A stretch of DNA of 11,793 bases from positions 15,001 to 26,793 of the forward strand of contig NW_022204980.1 in the NCBI RefSeq assembly GCF_008831285.2. Direction: 5' to 3'. The position numbers were made by a program, and so were the translations under genes. The stretch comes from Nymphaea colorata (taxonomy: Eukaryota > Streptophyta > Magnoliopsida > Nymphaeales > Nymphaeaceae). The number at the start of each line of letters is the position of its first letter. Within the stretch, counting starts at the first letter, position 1. This document shows positions 9,078-11,793 of this stretch, one piece after another. Under the pieces are notes generated by a model. It had not been told where the DNA came from. It ran no database searches and saw only the letters and a list, made by a program, of their open reading frames with translations.

Positions 9078-9422
9078 GTAATAACAAGTGAAACACATTA
9101 GGTTACTTACAAGACACCAAATGAATCACTCCAATATCATTCATTTTCATACAAACCTATGATTTTAATCTACTAAATCATTTAATATAGACGTAACAAC
9201 AAGTTAAGCACATTCAATTACGTATGTGTGATAAAATGAATCACTTAAATCCCACTCGTATTGATACGAACTTGTGATTTCAATTCCTTACATCGATCAC
9301 CATAGATGTAAGAACTAGTTCAACTTATTGAACTAACTACAAGGGATCAAACTAATGCATAGGTCTCCTTTATATCCATACAAACTTGTAAGTTTTAATC
9401 ATTTAAATCATTGATCAAAGAT
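9078..9422 (+). repeat. Reference ABC trimer (345 bp) of three 115-bp monomers
   Basis: This is the cleanest example of the trimer. Monomer A (9078-9192) opens gtaataacaagtgaaacaca and holds agacaccaaatgaatcact and ctcattcatt-like text. Monomer B (9193-9307) opens gtaacaacaagttaagcaca, then ttcaatta, tgaatcacttaaat and cgtattgatacgaacttgtg. Monomer C (9308-9422) opens gtaagaactagttcaactta and holds ggatcaaac and taggtctcctttatatcc. The three share the tail gtgatttcaatc followed by aaatcatt, showing common descent from one ~115-bp unit. The next trimer starts at 9423 (A), 9538 (B) and 9653 (C). C monomers come in two variants: one with taggtctccttt, one with attcaactcatcggactaac. The 345-bp period is close to two nucleosome repeats, a possible but untested reason for its stability. 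Confidence 0.88.
9316..9335. repeat. Perfect 8-bp dyad in C monomers of superunit II type
   Basis: tagttcaacttattgaacta has 8-bp arms around ctta, eight bases after the C anchor. Identical copies are at 1882-1901, 3017-3036, 5028-5047 and 6203-6222. The superunit I and III C monomers keep parts: catgttcaacttattgaaca near 8481 still has a 7-bp arm pair, while caacttatcgtac near 10214 has lost it. The other C class (attcaactcatcggac) lacks the dyad. It could be a protein-binding site or simple chance fixed by amplification. Confidence 0.7.
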
Positions 9423-10327
9423 GTAATAACAAGTGAAACACAATAGGTTAACTACAAGACACCAAATGAATCACTCGAATCTCATTCATTTTCGCACAAA
9501 CTTGTGATTTCAATCTACTAAATCATTTATTATAGACGTAACAACAAGTTAAACACATTCAATTAAGTATGCATGATTATATGAATCACTTAAATCTCAC
9601 TTGTATTCGTACGAACATGTGATTTCAATCCTTTAGAACGTTCCCTATAGATGTAACAACAAATTCAACTCATCGGACTAACTACACGTGTACAAATATA
9701 GTGACTTCAACCATTTGTATCCATATAAACTTGTGATTTCAACCATTTAAATCATTCATTATAGATGTAATAACAAGTGAAATACATTAGATTAACTATA
9801 AGGGACCAATATAGTGACTTGACTCTCATTCATTTCCAAACGGACTCTTTTTTCAAGCCACTAAGTCATTCTATACGTATGTAACAAATGGTTACGCACA
9901 TTCAATTAAATATAAGTTATCAAATGTATGTAAGAACAAGTAAAAATGAATCACATAATCTCTCGATTAAACATAAGTGATCAAATGTATGTAATAACAA
10001 GTGAAACACATTAGTTACCTGTAAGACACCAAATGAATCACTCGAATCCCATTCATTTTCATATAAACCTATGATTTGAATTTACTAAATCATTTAATAT
10101 AAACGTAACAACAAGTTAAGTACATTCAATTAAATATGCGTGATCAATTGAATCACTTAAATCCACTCGTATTGATGTGAACTTGTGCATCGATCACTAT
10201 AGATGTAACAACATGTTCAACTTATCGTACAAACTAGAAAGGATCAAACTAATGCATAGGTCTCCTTTATATCCATATAAACTTGTGAGTTTTAATATTT
10301 AATTCATTGATCATGGATGTAATAACA

Positions 10328-10724
10328 TGTGAAACACGTTAGGTTAACTATAAGACACCAAATGAATCACTCGAATCACATTCATTTTCATACAAACTTG
10401 TGATTTCAGTTCACTTAATCAACCAACATGGATGTAACAATAAGTTAAGCACATTCAATTAAGTATGTGTGATCATTTGAATCACTTAAATCGCACTTGT
10501 ATTGATACGAACTTGTAATTTCAATCCTTTAGATCGTGCACTATAGTGTACCAATACGAGTCAGATTTAAGTGATTCATATGATCACGCATACTTTATTG
10601 AATGTACTTGACTTATTGTTATATCCATGTAAATGATTAGTAGATTGAAATCACAGGCTTGCATGAAAATGAATGAGATTTGAGTGATTCATTTGGTGCC
10701 CTATTGTTAACCTAATTCACTTGT
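10328..10724. repeat. Long imperfect palindrome (HOR-D)
   Basis: The left arm is 10328-10512 and the right arm 10547-10724, with the same layout and centre as in HOR-C. The right arm has one-base losses relative to HOR-C: tagtgtacc for tagtcgtacc, ccatgtaaatg for ccatgttaaatg, gattagtag for gatttagtag. These reduce pairing slightly. Confidence 0.85.
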
Positions 10725-11266
10725 TAAGCACTTCAATTAAATCAATTGAACACATTAGTTACTATTGACACAATGAATCACTTGTTAAGGACATCCGTAT
10801 TAAGAATCATTATAAATGTAACAACTAGTGAAACACATTAGGTAAACCATAAGACACCAAATGAATCACTCGAATCTCATTCATTTTCATACAAACTTGT
10901 GATTTCGATCTACTAAAATCATTTAATATAGATGTAACAATGTTAATCCATGTAAAATGATAAGTAGATTGAAACACTGGCTTGCCTGAAATGAATGAGA
11001 TTTGAGTGATTCATTTGTGCCTATTGTTAACCTAATTCACTGTAAGCACATTCAAGTAATACAAGAAACACATTAGGTTAACTATATAACACCAAATGAA
11101 TCACTGTTAAGGACATCCATATTAAGAATCATTATAAATGTAACAACTAGTGAAACACATTAGGTAAACCATAAGACACCAATGAATCACTCGAATCTCA
11201 TTCATTTTCATACAAACTTGTGATTTCGATCTACTAAATCATTTAATATAATGTAACAACAAGTTA
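10623..11266 (+). repeat. 322-bp tandem duplication at the end of HOR-D
   Basis: The stretch beginning near 10623 in the inverted block (tccatgtaaatgattagtag) and running through the hybrid stretch, monomer A (10818) and the first bases of B (10934) is repeated from about 10945 (tccatgtaaaatgataagta) to about 11266. The distance between the A anchors is 322 bp (10818 to 11140). The junction is in aacaatgttaatccatg, where the start of monomer B jumps back into the inverted block. HOR-A and HOR-C have a single copy. It could be a real local duplication or an assembly error, since many one-base gaps lie here. Confidence 0.78.
10945..11043 (-). repeat. Second, partial inverted block
   Basis: This is the A half of the inverted pair, present a second time because of the 322-bp duplication. 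It includes gtagattgaaac, cttgcctgaa, aatgagatttgagtgattca and gttaacctaattcac. Together with direct A monomers at 10818 and 11140 on either side it could pair with either neighbour. Several bases are missing relative to the copy at 7471-7576. Confidence 0.8.
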
Positions 11267-11478
11267 AACACATATTCAATTAAGCATGCATGATCATATG
11301 AATCATTTAATCTCACTTGTATTGTACGAACGCATGATTTCAATCCTTTGATCATTCACTATAGATGTAACAACAAATTCAACCCATCGACTAATTACAC
11401 GCATTCAAAGTAATGCATAGATCCCATTTGTATCCATATGAACTTGCGATTCAATCATTTAAATCATTCATTATAGAT

Positions 11479-11793
11479 GTATAACAAGTGAAATACACTA
11501 GATTAACTACAAGGACCAACTTAATGACCTGACTCTCATTCATTTCCAAACGAACTTCTTATTTCAAGCCACTAAGTCATTCTATACGTATGTAACAAAT
11601 GGCTACGCACACTCAATTAAATATATTGATCAAATATAGTAATAACAAGTGAAAATGAATCATTTAATCTCTCAATTAAATATATGTGAACAAATATATG
11701 TAATAACAAGTGAAACATATTAGGTTACCTACAAGACACCAAATTGAATCACTCAAATCTCATTCATTTCCATACAACCTATGATTTCAATAT
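11479..11793 (+). repeat. HOR-E: first 315 bp of a further higher-order repeat
   Basis: The segment starts with A* (anchor gtataacaag, one base short of gtaataacaag) and ends inside the first A monomer of superunit I, at the position matching base 8340. It shows the array continues past the right edge. Compared with HOR-D it has several one-base gaps, for example aaggacc for aagggacc, atatagtaat for atatatgtaat and catacaacc for catacaaacc. Confidence 0.88.

Larger units (their letters stand above)
8916..9766 (+). repeat. Superunit II of HOR-D
   Basis: Starts: truncated A* 8916, B* 8968, x 9017, A 9078, B 9193, C 9308, A 9423, B 9538, C 9653. The six ABC monomers each measure 114-115 bp, making this the most regular stretch of the window. 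The distance from its first full A (9078) to that of superunit III (9991) is 913 bp, which I use as the superunit period. Confidence 0.87.
8022..11478 (+). repeat. HOR-D: 3457-bp higher-order repeat with palindrome and 322-bp duplication
   Basis: This copy has superunit I (8022-8915), II (8916-9766) and III (9767-11478). Superunit I has two ABC trimers, one fewer than in HOR-B and HOR-C. The 3' end of superunit III has a 322-bp duplication that nearly makes up the difference, so the similar lengths of HOR-C and HOR-D are partly coincidental. From about 10540 onward single-base deletions become frequent, while 8022-9800 is clean. Confidence 0.9.
9767..11478 (+). repeat. Superunit III of HOR-D, with palindrome and duplicated tail
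   Basis: Starts: A* 9767, B* 9881, x 9930, A 9991, B 10105, C 10205, A 10319, B 10434, palindrome to 10724, hybrid stretch 10725-10817, A 10818, B 10934 (broken after its first seven bases), second partial inverted block to 11043, hybrid stretch 11044-11139, A 11140, B 11253, C 11367. The 10725-10817 stretch is eroded by many short deletions (for example cattagttactattgacaca), making it the most damaged part of the array. Confidence 0.8.
1..11793 (+). repeat. Satellite array, 115-bp monomers in a ~3.45-kb higher-order repeat
   Basis: The whole window is tandem repeat. The motif gtaacaacaagt or gtaataacaagt recurs at intervals of 114-116 bp almost throughout, for example at 9078, 9193, 9308, 9423, 9538, 9653 and 9767. 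Other shared words are aaatgaatcactcaaatct, acaaacttgtgatttcaat and aaatcatttaatatagat. Successive monomers differ visibly, but copies 3442-3457 bp apart are nearly identical, which defines a higher-order repeat. No unique sequence interrupts the array and it continues past both edges. Known satellites with this architecture lie in centromeres, pericentromeres or heterochromatic knobs; that placement is inference here. I see no coding gene, tRNA, rRNA or transposon end. The family name and the species cannot be read from the sequence. Confidence 0.95.

Noticed and set aside
9361-9380. The taggtctcctttatatcc segment of C monomers as a possible tRNA or promoter fragment
   Set aside because: It is present in many C monomers at the same place, has no cloverleaf or A/B-box arrangement around it, and no transcript start or downstream gene to serve.
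1-11793. CRISPR array, suggested by regularly spaced repeats
   Set aside because: The whole ~115-bp unit is related from monomer to monomer; there are no short identical repeats separated by unrelated spacers, and no cas genes.
1-11793. Telomeric repeat or a CENP-B box
   Set aside because: I saw no tandem TTTAGGG or TTAGGG runs on either strand and no sequence fitting the CENP-B box pattern with its CGGG end.

Overview
The window contains no gene that I can support. It is one continuous, AT-rich (roughly 30% G+C by eye) tandem-repeat array running edge to edge, of the satellite DNA kind found in eukaryotic nuclear heterochromatin (centromeric, pericentromeric or knob-like). The lack of coding sequence, the multi-level tandem organisation and the low G+C suggest a eukaryote, with a plant as my best guess at low certainty. 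I do not recognise the repeat as a named family.

The array has four nested levels. (1) A basic monomer of about 115 bp, which I phase on the shared motif gtaacaacaagt / gtaataacaagt. (2) Monomers fall into three diverged types, A, B and C, that repeat in order as an ABC trimer of about 345 bp. (3) Trimers are packaged into a superunit of about 913 bp: a diverged monomer A*, a rearranged block B*-x of about 109 bp carrying a 61-bp internal duplication, then ABC-ABC. (4) Three superunits (I, II, III) plus an inverted segment form a higher-order repeat (HOR) of about 3.45 kb. Counted from A* of superunit I, the HOR copies start before base 1 and at 1420, 4580, 8022 and 11479, giving intervals of 3160, 3442 and 3457 bp.

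Region by region: HOR-A (1-1419) is a short copy in which the middle has been lost by recombination between superunits I and III. HOR-B (1420-4579) has all three superunits but has lost the inverted segment and has a 131-bp local duplication in its place. HOR-C (4580-8021) is nearly complete, with an extra ABC trimer in superunit I. HOR-D (8022-11478) lacks that extra trimer but has a 322-bp duplication near its end. HOR-E (11479-11793) is the start of a fifth copy. The final 1.2 kb is rich in single-base deletions compared with its sister copies, which may be sequencing error near a contig end.

The most notable structure is a long imperfect palindrome in superunit III of HOR-A, C and D: arms of about 180 bp around a centre of about 35 bp, made of an A-B monomer pair followed by its inverted copy. 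A second, smaller foldback (7-bp arms, 6-base loop) sits in superunit I. The length variants (trimer gain or loss, cross-superunit fusion, local duplications) record unequal exchange at several scales. No protein, RNA gene, transposon terminus, telomere repeat or CRISPR array was found.
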